From WGMI01 sp041739275 (GTDB taxonomy: Bacteria; Bacteroidota; Bacteroidia; Flavobacteriales; Schleiferiaceae): a DNA stretch of 53,750 nt. Made by a program: the position numbers and the translations under genes. Below the pieces are notes generated by a model, which searched no databases, was not told the DNA's origin, and saw nothing but the letters and a program-made list of their open reading frames with translations. The stretch is taken from the NCBI GenBank assembly GCA_041739275.1, contig JBGSOF010000046.1, positions 1-53,750 of the forward strand, written 5' to 3'. This document shows positions 34,434 through 42,339 of the stretch, in pieces (positions within the stretch are counted from its first letter, which is position 1; each line of letters opens with the position of its first letter).

Positions 34434-36245
34434 ATGAATTCTCCCACTTCTGTGGCTCGTTTTGAAGAATTGACGCGGCTTTTCGACTTTCCGCGCTATC
34501 AGCTCAAGCATTGCCCCCTTGAAATTGCCCTCGCCACCAAAATTGAAGGGCGATGGAAAACGGTTTCGAGCGCGGAATTTGTGGAATTATGCGAGCTCTT
34601 TAGCCTGGGAATGATTGAATTGGGAATGAATCCCGGCGACAAAGTGGCGCTCATCAGCCACAACAACCGCTACGAATGGAACGTCACCGACATCGGGTTG
34701 CTTCAAGCGGGCGGAATCGACGTGCCGATTTATGCCACCCTGGCCGACGACGATGTCGCCTACATCCTCAACCACAGCGAGAGTCGCTGGTGCTTCGTCT
34801 CAAATGGCGAGCTCTGGGAAAAGGTGATGCGCGTCAAACACCGCTGCCCTCTGCTGGTCGGCGTGTATTCGTATTTGCCGGTCGAAGGAGCGGTTTCTTG
34901 GACGCAAGTCATCGAAAAAGGCAAGTTGAGCCTTCGCAGAGAAGAACTCCAACAGCGGATGGATGCCATCGCTCCCTCCGATCTTGCGACGATCATCTAC
35001 ACTTCCGGAACCACGGGCATTCCCAAGGGAGTGATGTTGAGCCACTCCAATCTCGCGACCAACTCGACCCACTGCCACGACCGAATCCCCGTAACCGAGG
35101 GCGCCATCGCGCTCAGCTTTCTGCCTGTGTGCCACGTGTACGAGCGGATGTTGACCTATCTGTATTGCTGGAAGGGCATCCCCGTATATCACGGCGAGTC
35201 GCTTGAAACGGTAGGCGACAATATTCGAGAGGTCAAACCCCACATCTTTACGGCCGTTCCGCGCCTGCTCGAAAAGGTCTTCGACCGAATTATGCTCAAG
35301 GGTTCTGAACTCACCGGCGTCAAACGCGCTCTCTTTTTTTGGGCTGTGGCCTTGGCCGAGCGCTACGACACGCTCGAGCGTTCGGTATGGTACAATATCC
35401 GGTTGAAGCTTGCGCGCAAGCTGATCTTCAGCAAGTGGATGGACGCCTTGGGCGGGCGGGTCATCGCCGTCGTTTCGGGCAGCGCGGCGCTCAACCCGAG
35501 GTTGGCAAGGATTTTTCTCGCCGCCGGGATTAATATTCAAGAGGGCTACGGCTTGACGGAAACATCTCCTGTAATCACGGTAAACGGCAAAACCGAAAGC
35601 GATAAGCGGATTGGCTGCGTCGGCCGGCCGATTGCCCATGTCGAAGTGTCCATTGCCCCCGACGGAGAGATTCTCTGCAAGGGCCCGAATGTAATGATGG
35701 GATACTATAAAAACCCCGAACTCACCGCCGAAGTCGTCGATTCGGAGGGTTGGTTCCACACCGGAGACATCGGAGTGGTTCACCCCGACGGACACCTTCA
35801 AATTACCGATCGCAAAAAGGAGATTTTTAAAACCTCGGGCGGCAAATACGTGGCGCCTCAGATTCTGGAAAACACCTTTAAAGAGTCGCGATTTATCGAG
35901 CAGATCATGGTCATTGGAGAAGGCGAAAAACACCCTGCGGCCTTCATTCAGCCCGACTTTGCCTTTCTCAAAGACTGGTGCGGGCGCAAAAAGATTGCGT
36001 TCGGTGCTTTGGACGAAGTCCTGTCAAATCCCAAAGTCGTCGAGCGCTTCGAGCGCGAAATTGCCGAATACAACAAGCGCTTTGGCCAGTGGGAACAGAT
36101 CAAAAAATTCGAGCTCACCCCAGAAGTTTGGAGCATTGACACAGGGCATCTTACCCCGACCCTAAAACTCAAGCGAAGGGCCATTCTCCAGCGCTATGCA
36201 ACTCTGTACGAGCACATCTACGGCCGCCCTGCGACGAGAAGTTAA
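34434..36245 (+). CDS. long-chain fatty-acid-CoA ligase (AMP-forming)
   Basis: This enzyme activates fatty acids to acyl-CoA with ATP, feeding lipid synthesis or the beta-oxidation genes at 47-53 kb. The 603-residue protein has the AMP-binding P-loop IIYTSGTTGIPKGVML (about residue 185), EGYGLTETSPVITV, a WFHTGDIG motif and the hinge DRKKEIFKTSGGKYVAP. It resembles the FAA1-type synthetases common in Bacteroidota. ATG 34434 is chosen; TTG 34431 is in frame just before it. The gene probably reads through from the amidohydrolase. Confidence 0.93.
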   Translation: MNSPTSVARFEELTRLFDFPRYQLKHCPLEIALATKIEGRWKTVSSAEFVELCELFSLGMIELGMNPGDKVALISHNNRYEWNVTDIGLLQAGGIDVPIYATLADDDVAYILNHSESRWCFVSNGELWEKVMRVKHRCPLLVGVYSYLPVEGAVSWTQVIEKGKLSLRREELQQRMDAIAPSDLATIIYTSGTTGIPKGVMLSHSNLATNSTHCHDRIPVTEGAIALSFLPVCHVYERMLTYLYCWKGIPVYHGESLETVGDNIREVKPHIFTAVPRLLEKVFDRIMLKGSELTGVKRALFFWAVALAERYDTLERSVWYNIRLKLARKLIFSKWMDALGGRVIAVVSGSAALNPRLARIFLAAGINIQEGYGLTETSPVITVNGKTESDKRIGCVGRPIAHVEVSIAPDGEILCKGPNVMMGYYKNPELTAEVVDSEGWFHTGDIGVVHPDGHLQITDRKKEIFKTSGGKYVAPQILENTFKESRFIEQIMVIGEGEKHPAAFIQPDFAFLKDWCGRKKIAFGALDEVLSNPKVVERFEREIAEYNKRFGQWEQIKKFELTPEVWSIDTGHLTPTLKLKRRAILQRYATLYEHIYGRPATRS

Positions 36246-36274
36246 CTTGAGCGCGGAATTCTCTCCGCAGAACC

Positions 36275-36667
36275 CTATGCCATTTTGCCGATGGCCTCGC
36301 TCAGCCGATCGATCAGGCTCTTGAGCGGGCGCTCCACCATCATGCGCAGCATGGGGTTTAAGTCGCCATCAAAAACCAACTGAGCCTTAGAGCGCTTGTC
36401 GTCAATGGGAATGGCCGTGCACACCAAGCGAAAATCAATCGATCCTCCTCGAGATTTCAAGGCCACGCGATCGGCCGGAGCCTCGAAGTCTCGGACGAGC
36501 TTGACGGCGGGAAAACCCTTCAAACCAAAGGTGAAGCCATCTTCAAAGGCCTCAAACTGGACGACTTCAGCCGGCATAAGCGCTCTAAAATTCTCAAAAT
36601 TCGAGAGCTCGGCGATCAGTTCGCGGTCGGGCTTTTCGACCGTCACTTCGGGTCCGGTAATGTTCAT
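36275..36667 (-). CDS. SRPBCC-fold protein
   Basis: This 130-residue protein begins MNITGPEVTVEKPDRELIAE and folds as a START/SRPBCC-like helix-grip (FRALMPAEVVQFEAFEDGFTF, ending in LKSLIDRLSEAIGKM). Its ATG overlaps the pyrE stop (ATGA), so the two are coupled. Homologues commonly follow pyrE in Flavobacteriia. The ligand and function are unknown. A longer in-frame version that would overlap pyrE by 150 bases is not credible. Confidence 0.85.
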   Translation of the reverse strand: MNITGPEVTVEKPDRELIAELSNFENFRALMPAEVVQFEAFEDGFTFGLKGFPAVKLVRDFEAPADRVALKSRGGSIDFRLVCTAIPIDDKRSKAQLVFDGDLNPMLRMMVERPLKSLIDRLSEAIGKMA

Positions 36668-37329
36668 TCGTTGGGGATATGCGGAGGTACGCCTCCCCAT
36701 TCGGCGGGGGCCTGTCTCCACGATTCGAGCAATCGAAGATCGGCATCTTTCACAAATCCGATCGAAGCGGCTTGTCGGAGCAAATGGTCGTAGTCGCTCA
36801 GAGAAGTCAATGCGCAATTCGCCAGATCAAAAGCGCGATCGGCTTGGGGAAATCCGTAGGTGAAAATAGCGGCCATCCCGAGCACTTCGGCATCGGCCTC
36901 ACGCAGGGCAGCGACCGCGCGCAATGAGCTATTGCCGGTACTGACGAGATCTTCGATCACCACCGTGCGCATTCCGCTGCTGAGCTCGCCTTCCACTTGA
37001 TTTTTTCGCCCGTGTTCTTTGGCCTCGGGGCGCACATAAACAAACGGAAGACCCATTTTATCGGCCACCAGAGCGCCGATGGCCACCGCCCCCGTTGCCA
37101 CCCCTGCAATCACCTCGACCTCAGCATATTCTCGCTGAATTGCCCCGACGAGCAAATCGCGTATTTGGGCGCGTTGTTCGGGGTGAGAAAGTATGATTCG
37201 GTTATCGCAGTAAATCGGCGAACGCCAGCCGGAGGCCCAAACAAAAGGTTCGTCAGGTCGAAGCCGGATCGCTTTAATTTGGAGCAGAATATCGGCGGTT
37301 CTTAAAGCCGAGTCTCGATCGATTGCCAT
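36664..37329 (-). CDS. pyrE: orotate phosphoribosyltransferase
   Basis: PyrE joins orotate to PRPP to make OMP in pyrimidine synthesis. The 221-residue protein opens with the expected MAIDRDSALRTADILLQIKA and carries PFVWASGWRSPIYCDNR, VTGAVAIGALVADKMG-like sequence after residue 70, PEAKEHGRKNQVEG and the PRPP loop TVVIEDLVSTGNSSL. Its start codon overlaps that of the divergent NUDIX gene (CATG at 37327-37330), so there is no intergenic promoter region between them. Confidence 0.96.
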   Translation of the reverse strand: MAIDRDSALRTADILLQIKAIRLRPDEPFVWASGWRSPIYCDNRIILSHPEQRAQIRDLLVGAIQREYAEVEVIAGVATGAVAIGALVADKMGLPFVYVRPEAKEHGRKNQVEGELSSGMRTVVIEDLVSTGNSSLRAVAALREADAEVLGMAAIFTYGFPQADRAFDLANCALTSLSDYDHLLRQAASIGFVKDADLRLLESWRQAPAEWGGVPPHIPNE

Positions 37330-37942
37330 GCGTCAAAACTACGAACTCTATTTGCCCTCTGCCTCGATTGTTTGCGCTGCCTTGCCCCCCGATTGTGCGC
37401 ATCGCTCGATCGGGACGGGAGAATTCGAAACCATTCGCTCAGACTTCGATCTCTACATGCAAAACAACCCGGCGGGATGTCTTTGGTATCAGTCAGATGC
37501 CCCGGAATCGGCCTTTCGCTCTTTGCTCGCGGCTGCCGAATCGATCGAAGCGGCGGGTGGTCTCGTTCAAAATGCCAAAGGTGAAATCTTGATGATTCAC
37601 CGGCTCGGGCATTGGGATCTGCCCAAGGGCAAAATCGAAACAGGCGAAGATGCCGAAGAAGCCGCACTTCGAGAAGTGGAAGAAGAATGCGGCATCGGTT
37701 TGCTCGAGCTCATTGGCATTCTGCCCCAAAGCTTTCACGCATATCGCCTCGAAAACCGCTGGCTCTTCAAAACGACGCATTGGTTTCACCTCTTCACTCG
37801 AGACAATCGAGTGCTTGTGCCTCAGGCCGAAGAGGCCATAGAACGCGCGGAGTGGACGTCGGGAGAAAAACTCGAACGGGCGCTCGAAAACTCTTGGCCT
37901 GCCATCAAGGCCTTGATAGAGCAGTTTCTCGACGAAAACTGA
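37328..37942 (+). CDS. NUDIX hydrolase
   Basis: This 204-residue protein has an N-terminal domain of about 85 residues and then a NUDIX fold. The Nudix box, beginning GKIETGEDAEEAALREVEEE and ending CGI, matches Gx5Ex7REUxEExGU fully. The preceding IHRLGHWDLPKG is typical. Likely a nucleoside diphosphate-X hydrolase of housekeeping type, since relatives are usually next to pyrE in Flavobacteriia; the substrate cannot be told. It is divergent from pyrE with overlapping start codons and convergent with coaD, ending 6 bases from its stop. Confidence 0.9.
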   Translation: MRQNYELYLPSASIVCAALPPDCAHRSIGTGEFETIRSDFDLYMQNNPAGCLWYQSDAPESAFRSLLAAAESIEAAGGLVQNAKGEILMIHRLGHWDLPKGKIETGEDAEEAALREVEEECGIGLLELIGILPQSFHAYRLENRWLFKTTHWFHLFTRDNRVLVPQAEEAIERAEWTSGEKLERALENSWPAIKALIEQFLDEN

Positions 37943-37948
37943 GGCCGA

Positions 37949-38401
37949 TCAGATTCGAACAGAATCGGGGACAAACAGGGTATAATCACCCCCGTTTCTG
38001 AGCACATCTCGAACAATGCTGCTCGAGACATACGACAAACCCGAGCCGGTCAAAAAGAACACAGTTTCCAGACCTGGCATCAACTTTCGGTTGGCGTGCG
38101 CAATGGCTTTCTCAAATTCAAAGTCGGCGGGATTTCGCAGCCCCCGGATTAAAAAGCCCGCATCCATCTTTCGGCAGTACTCGACCGTAAGGCCGGTGTA
38201 AGGCTCTACCTGTACTTTGGGTTCGTCGGAAAACGTCTGTCTGATAAATCGGAGGCGCTGCTCTTCGGTAAACATATACTGCTTGGTCGAATTGCTGCCC
38301 ACGGCCACGAGCACGGTATCGAACAGAGCCACTGCGCGCCGAATGACATCCTCGTGTCCTTTGGTGATGGGGTCGAACGATCCCGGAAAAACAGCTTTCA
38401 T
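37949..38401 (-). CDS. coaD: pantetheine-phosphate adenylyltransferase
   Basis: CoaD adenylates 4'-phosphopantetheine to dephospho-CoA. The 150-residue protein has the nucleotidyltransferase signature FPGSFDPITKGHEDVI, LIRGLRNPADFEFE and the C-terminal YVSSSIVRDVLRNGGD. Its start overlaps the ddl stop (ATGA), which indicates a ddl-coaD transcript. Confidence 0.96.
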   Translation of the reverse strand: MKAVFPGSFDPITKGHEDVIRRAVALFDTVLVAVGSNSTKQYMFTEEQRLRFIRQTFSDEPKVQVEPYTGLTVEYCRKMDAGFLIRGLRNPADFEFEKAIAHANRKLMPGLETVFFLTGSGLSYVSSSIVRDVLRNGGDYTLFVPDSVRI

Positions 38402-39384
38402 ATGCGATTCTTTGAAATGCAGCGGTCGATGAGTGCCCCGAACAAAGAACCGGGATCTACACCTGCGGCCTGCATTTGCTTGGGTACAATGCTCTCCGGA
38501 CCCAGACCGGGTACGGAATTGATTTCGATGATGAAGGGACCGCGTTCAGGGCTCAGGATGAAGTCGACGCGCACAATTCCTTCGAGGTTCAATCGGCGAT
38601 AGACTTCGAGTGCGATCGATGAGACTTGGGCAGCGTGCTCCGGCGAAATTCGCGCAGGGGTGATTTCTTGCGAAGCGCCTTCGTATTTGGATGCGTAGTC
38701 GAAAAACTCGCGTTCGGGTACGATTTCGGTGATTCCCAAGACCTCCGGAACGCCCGAGTGGTCGGATACCCCGCAACCGAGTTCTATGCCGGCGACAAAG
38801 CGCTCTGCCACCACCTGATCTCCATGCGAAAAAGCGAGTCTCAGCGCCGCCTCGACTTCGGCTTCAGCCTTGACTTTGCTGACCCCGAAACTGCTGCCCG
38901 AGCGATTCGGCTTGACGAAAAAGGGCAGACCGAGTCGATCTACGAGTTCCGAGGCGGGAGTGGGCCGATCGGCGAACAGCAGCACCGCTTCGGCCACGGG
39001 CAGCCCATAATCTCGTAAAACACTATTGCACTGAGACTTGCTAAAGGTTAGACCCATTTCGAATTGACCTGAGCCGGTGTAAGGAATTCCCAAAATATCG
39101 AGAAAACCTTGAAAGGGGCCGTCTTCTCCCGGACTGCCGTGAATGGCGTTGAAAATGACGTCGATTTGGTTTTTCTTGCCGCTTGAATCGATCCATGTGC
39201 CTGTCGAGCGATCGAGCTCCAAGGCCTCTCCGTCGTCGATGATCCACCAAGCATCTCGGGTAACATCGAGCGCGAAGACCTCAAAACGCGACCGATCCAG
39301 CGCCTCAGCCACGGCCTTTCCGCTCATCAACGAAATTTCTCTCTCGGGCGAAAAGCCCCCCATGGCCACGGCTACACGGATCAT
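38398..39384 (-). CDS. ddl: D-alanine--D-alanine ligase
   Basis: Ddl makes the D-Ala-D-Ala dipeptide for peptidoglycan. The 328-residue ATP-grasp protein has MGGFSPEREISLMSG at the N-terminus, AIHGSPGEDGPFQGFLDILG, PFFVKPNRSGSSFGVSKV, EGIVRVDFIL and the metal-site IIEINSVPGLG. In relatives ddl lies next to the PASTA-protein and rluD genes; here those start about 2.1 kb away beyond an accessory patch, which suggests an insertion. The -7-like element at 39405-39412 lies just upstream. Confidence 0.96.
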   Translation of the reverse strand: MIRVAVAMGGFSPEREISLMSGKAVAEALDRSRFEVFALDVTRDAWWIIDDGEALELDRSTGTWIDSSGKKNQIDVIFNAIHGSPGEDGPFQGFLDILGIPYTGSGQFEMGLTFSKSQCNSVLRDYGLPVAEAVLLFADRPTPASELVDRLGLPFFVKPNRSGSSFGVSKVKAEAEVEAALRLAFSHGDQVVAERFVAGIELGCGVSDHSGVPEVLGITEIVPEREFFDYASKYEGASQEITPARISPEHAAQVSSIALEVYRRLNLEGIVRVDFILSPERGPFIIEINSVPGLGPESIVPKQMQAAGVDPGSLFGALIDRCISKNRI

Positions 39385-39404
39385 TGATTTCGATTCTAGT
39401 AAAT

Positions 39405-39412
39405 CAAATGTA
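39405..39412 (-). promoter_or_regulatory. candidate -7 element of ddl-coaD
   Basis: On the minus strand TACATTTG matches TAnnTTTG and ends 20 bases before the ddl ATG. An imperfect hairpin (CTCCGA-AAATG against CATTT-G-TCGGAG, 39445-39476) lies further upstream; its role is unknown. Confidence 0.5.
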
Positions 39413-39640
39413 CTGGGAAGCCCGTGTGTGGGGAGCTTTCATATCTCCGAAAATGTCTGATCCCCATTTGTCGGAGCGAGTGAATCTTCGAAACAATAAA
39501 ATCAAGTTGAAGAAAAACTTATCATCCTTCTTATTAGCTCGAAGGACCCGCCCTCACCCACAAATTCACAGGCCTTCATTTTCGATTATTTTGTTTATTT
39601 CGAATATTTCGCTTATATTCACATATTCACCCCCTCACGA

Positions 39641-40096
39641 ATGAACGCCTTAGACAATTACCGCAGACCTTCAAAGCAGGAACAGATTACAGCAAGAACG
39701 GCGTATGAGTTTCTGGCTGATCGAATTCATAACCTAAAGAATGAAGAACCTGGAATCGAAATAGAAGAAACTGGCAAAGCAATCAAAATCCCTCGAACTG
39801 CTTTGTTGCTTCTCGCTGAGATCTTAAAAGCGATGAGCGAGGGACAGCCGATTTCTTTGGTTCCGATCGCAACAGAATTAACCACCCAAGCGGCCGCTGA
39901 GTTTCTGGGTTGTTCGCGACCACACTTGGTGAAATTACTTGAGAATGGAACGATTCCATTTACAAAAGTGGGAAAGCATAGACGCATCCTCTTTGAAGAC
40001 GTGGTTAAGTATAAAAAGAATGCGAAATCCGATCAAGAAAGACGAATCGTTGAAATGATGCGCAAAGACGAAGAACTCGGGCTGTATGATTCATAG
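39641..40096 (+). CDS. helix-turn-helix antitoxin-like protein (excisionase-type DNA-binding domain)
   Basis: This 151-residue protein has an N-terminal helical part and a C-terminal MerR/excisionase-type DNA-binding domain (LTTQAAAEFLGCSRPHLVKLLENGTIPFTKVGKHRRI, residues about 85-125). This architecture is the usual antitoxin partner of a PIN-domain RNase in Bacteroidota. Its stop overlaps the start of the PIN relic at 40086, as in intact pairs. Base and codon use (AGA, AAA, GAA-rich) are AT-shifted relative to neighbours, which indicates transfer. With the toxin broken, this gene may be an orphan. Confidence 0.82.
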   Translation: MNALDNYRRPSKQEQITARTAYEFLADRIHNLKNEEPGIEIEETGKAIKIPRTALLLLAEILKAMSEGQPISLVPIATELTTQAAAEFLGCSRPHLVKLLENGTIPFTKVGKHRRILFEDVVKYKKNAKSDQERRIVEMMRKDEELGLYDS

Positions 40097-40378
40097 TGTA
40101 AAATTCACTTGTCTATTAGCACCAATGTTATTTATCCCATTGAAATTAGAGATCTGTTTCTCTGGCTCGCCTTTTATGACCTATATACTCCAAGGTGGAG
40201 CAGGCATATCTTCGATGAGTGGGTAGAAGTGATGAGTAGAAAGGGGATTTCTGAAGAAGAGGTCCAAAAAAGGGTTGAAAATGTGGGTGCCGCTTTTCCA
40301 GAGGCCATGGTTCGTGTCACTGGATATTTCTGGGGAACGCCGTCTATTCCGGCAGATCAATATTCAATCTTTGGTTAG
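40086..40378 (+). pseudogene. PIN-domain toxin remnant, frameshifted and truncated
   Basis: The frame starts at ATG 40086, inside the antitoxin's last codons, and reads MIHSVKFTCLL. At about 40119 one base is missing: restoring an A between G and C gives LLDTNVIYP, the PIN hallmark with the first catalytic aspartate. The continuing frame reads NVIYPIEIRDLFLWLAFYDLYTP and SRHIFDEWV, exactly as in PIN toxins. It then diverges after MVRVTGY and stops at 40378, far short of the usual 180-190 residues and without the later catalytic acidic residues. Both defects predict no RNase activity. It is AT-rich like the antitoxin gene. Confidence 0.78.
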
Positions 40379-40422
40379 TAAAAGGCGTACAAACGAATAA
40401 TTGAACTAAGGTCATACAAGGT

Positions 40423-40629
40423 ATATCTGGGTCTTCGACAGATATCTTCCGGCTTCGCCGATGAGCATTTTAAGATGGCCTGCGCTGTTCATTCCCTCTC
40501 TACGACCTTGATGTTCACCCCCGCACAATCGTGCGGGGCTACATGTGTCCGTTGGTGTTAAAATGTCGCGGAGGCCTTCTTTCTTTGCTGCTCCAAAGAA
40601 AGAGTAGAGCCACGACGCCTCGTGGCTCT
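40423..40629. repeat. cluster of perfect hairpins in a 720-base non-coding stretch
   Basis: Between the PIN remnant and the DUF4287 gene I see no coding region, but several dyads: ATATCTG/CAGATAT (40423-40445), CCCCGCAC-AATC-GTGCGGGG (40519-40538), a 10-bp stem TCTTTCTTTG/CAAAGAAAGA (40578-40603) and a 10-bp stem AGAGCCACGA/TCGTGGCTCT (40606-40629). The last two are only two bases apart. They look like REP or miniature-element ends; none has the T run of a simple terminator. Confidence 0.75.
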
Positions 40630-40703
40630 GTTGTATTGCCGAATCTGTTTTGACCGACAGACGCGCTCTCTTGTCCCACCTCGTTATTGATTTTTTTTAG
40701 GGG

Positions 40704-40774
40704 CGCTTTGGCCGAGGTCGCCGCCGCAGAATATTAAAAAGGAAGTTGCGGCTGTTGTGCGACTCGGCGTCGCT
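40704..40774 (+). repeat. 71-bp repeat, copy 1 (inverted copy at 53642-53712)
   Basis: Every base from 40704 to 40774 is found as the exact reverse complement at 53642-53712. Flanking blocks are also shared: GCGCTCTCTTGTCC to the left, and CCCGGAGTC and GGCTTTAAGCACC to the right. The true element is therefore about 150-170 bp with diverged parts. It ends in a small hairpin, GCGAC-TCGGC-GTCGC. Confidence 0.93.
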
Positions 40775-41083
40775 GCCTTGGGTTTTCTAAATCAACATAC
40801 CCGGAGTCCATGGGCTTTAAGCACCGAGATGTGCGGTCACCTCGTTGGTTAAATAGCGGTGTAATTAGTTAGCATTTAACAACTTCAACCGAATTGTCCT
40901 GGAGTGCGACCTTGTCCTCTCCATTTGTGGCTAACAAATCATTTCAAAATACTCAAGGCCAGAGAAAATCTCCAAAGTCCACAGAAATTTCCTCTGCCCA
41001 AATATGTGTCTTACCCCGAAGTAGACTCAAAAAATTTTCACTTCAGAAATGCGCAATCCGGCCATTCAGTTCGAGAATCACTT

Positions 41084-41110
41084 AAAAAGACCCAAACTTT
41101 ATTCGGTCTT
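41084..41110 (-). terminator. terminator overlapping the DUF4287 stop codon
   Basis: On the minus strand AAGACC (41110-41105) pairs with GGTCTT (41092-41087), followed by a T run. The loop contains the TAA stop of the DUF4287 gene. The stem is short (6 bp), so this is a modest call. Confidence 0.5.
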
Positions 41111-41434
41111 CCCCTTCAATACAGCGTAGATCGCCATGGCGTGTCCGTGGCCCAATTGAAATTCCTCTTTCAGCCAGTCGGTGATTTCCTTGGCCTTGAC
41201 CGTTTTTAAGAGCTCACCATGGCTCAAAAAGCCCTTGGCCTCGGCCAGTTTCTTAAAGTCCTCGGGGCGCATCCCCGTTTTCGTTTCGATGTTGTCGATG
41301 TACGCTTGAATGACATCTCTTTTTGATTCTTTGTTTCGGAAATATCCCGGAGCGCTCCCTTTGGAATCGCAGCCTCGGCATCTCCCGGCGAACCGAAGAT
41401 CTAAAAGAACCGTAAACTCCTCTGAAAATACCAT
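41099..41434 (-). CDS. DUF4287 domain protein with N-terminal extension
   Basis: Residues about 40-111 match DUF4287 (AYIDNIETKTGMRPEDFKKL, AKGFLSHGELLKTVKA, LGHGHAMAIYAVLKG), a small helical family of unknown function that is usually about 70 residues and starts at this point. Here the only ATG (41434) lies 38 codons earlier, adding a segment with Cys-x2-Cys (CRGC) that I do not recognise. Either the extension is real or translation starts at a non-standard codon. The gene borders the repeat-rich patch and is divergent from the PASTA operon. Confidence 0.7.
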   Translation of the reverse strand: MVFSEEFTVLLDLRFAGRCRGCDSKGSAPGYFRNKESKRDVIQAYIDNIETKTGMRPEDFKKLAEAKGFLSHGELLKTVKAKEITDWLKEEFQLGHGHAMAIYAVLKGKTE

Positions 41435-41488
41435 CCGAGATTCTGCGGTAGGCGCCCCATGTTCATCGGGTCGCCAAAATCACTCCCC

Positions 41489-41496
41489 TATCTTTG
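41489..41496 (+). promoter_or_regulatory. candidate -7 element of the PASTA-T9SS-rluD operon
   Basis: TATCTTTG fits TAnnTTTG exactly and ends 15 bases before ATG 41512. It is one of the clearest promoter elements in the window. Confidence 0.55.
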
Positions 41497-41511
41497 CCCC
41501 CTAGAGTACAT

Positions 41512-42339
41512 ATGCGGAACCTGATCGATTTTCTCCGGAGCAGAACCTTCTTTGCCAACCTCGCCGTGGCTTTGTTGGGCTTGATTCTGTTGGTGGCGCT
41601 GGTTCAGACCGCCTTGAAGGGGTACACCCGCCACGGGCGCCACCGCTCCGTGCCAAAGGTAGAAGGGCTTGAAATGGAACAAGCCATCGCCCTGTTGCGC
41701 GAAAATCGATTGAATTACGAGATCATCGACAGTGCGCACTTCAACCCAAAATTCAAGCCGCATCAAGTCGTCATTCAGTTTCCGCCTCCCTCGGCCGAGG
41801 TCAAGCGCAACCGGGCCATAAAGCTCACCGTCAACCCGGTGCGAGAGCCGAGAGTGGCGCTTCCCGAGCTGGTCGAGAAAACCAAGCGCCGCGCCATTCA
41901 CGAACTCGAATCGCGGAGGCTCAAATTGGCGGGCATCCGCTATGTGCCCAATATCGCGAAAGACGTCGTACTCGAAGTGCGCTATAAGGGCTCTATAATC
42001 AAGGCAGGCACCTTGCTCGACCCCGGAAGCCCGCTCGAACTCGTCCTCGGCAAAGGCCTCGGCGACGCCAGCTACCCCACCCCTGCCCTCTTCGGCCTCG
42101 GCTATCGCGAAGCCATTGATTTGATTTCGAGCCTTGGGCTCAACACCGGCGTCATCGTCTTCGACACGGCATCTATCGATACCGGCGCTTTTTTGCTCTA
42201 TCGGCAAATCCCCGATCCGCGCTACGAAACCTATGTGCGCGAAGGCGCTGAAATCGACCTGTGGTTCACGACCAACGCCAATAAAATACCCGAAGACACG
42301 TTAAATATCCCCGCCCCCGACACGGCGATCTCCGAATGA
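41512..42339 (+). CDS. PASTA domain membrane protein
   Basis: PASTA domains bind peptidoglycan or related ligands; in Bacteroidota they occur in short membrane-anchored proteins with no kinase domain. The 275-residue protein has one N-terminal helix (residues 10-32) and then about three PASTA repeats (VPKVEGLEMEQAIALLRENRL, LPELVEKTKRRAIHELESRRL, TPALFGLGYREAIDLISSLGL). It is first in an operon of three whose junctions overlap (ATGA at 42336). Relatives keep this gene beside ddl and rluD. Confidence 0.92.
   Translation: MRNLIDFLRSRTFFANLAVALLGLILLVALVQTALKGYTRHGRHRSVPKVEGLEMEQAIALLRENRLNYEIIDSAHFNPKFKPHQVVIQFPPPSAEVKRNRAIKLTVNPVREPRVALPELVEKTKRRAIHELESRRLKLAGIRYVPNIAKDVVLEVRYKGSIIKAGTLLDPGSPLELVLGKGLGDASYPTPALFGLGYREAIDLISSLGLNTGVIVFDTASIDTGAFLLYRQIPDPRYETYVREGAEIDLWFTTNANKIPEDTLNIPAPDTAISE

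Noticed and set aside
34800..35933. 377-residue frame antisense to the acyl-CoA synthetase
   Set aside because: Shadow of a well-conserved gene; no start context or family.
36250..36265. GCGGA-ATTCTC-TCCGC hairpin between two convergent genes as a terminator
   Set aside because: Only a 5-bp stem with no T run.
40894..41209. Short plus-strand frames between the 71-bp repeat and the DUF4287 gene
   Set aside because: No domain, no ribosome site, one overlaps the DUF4287 gene antisense.
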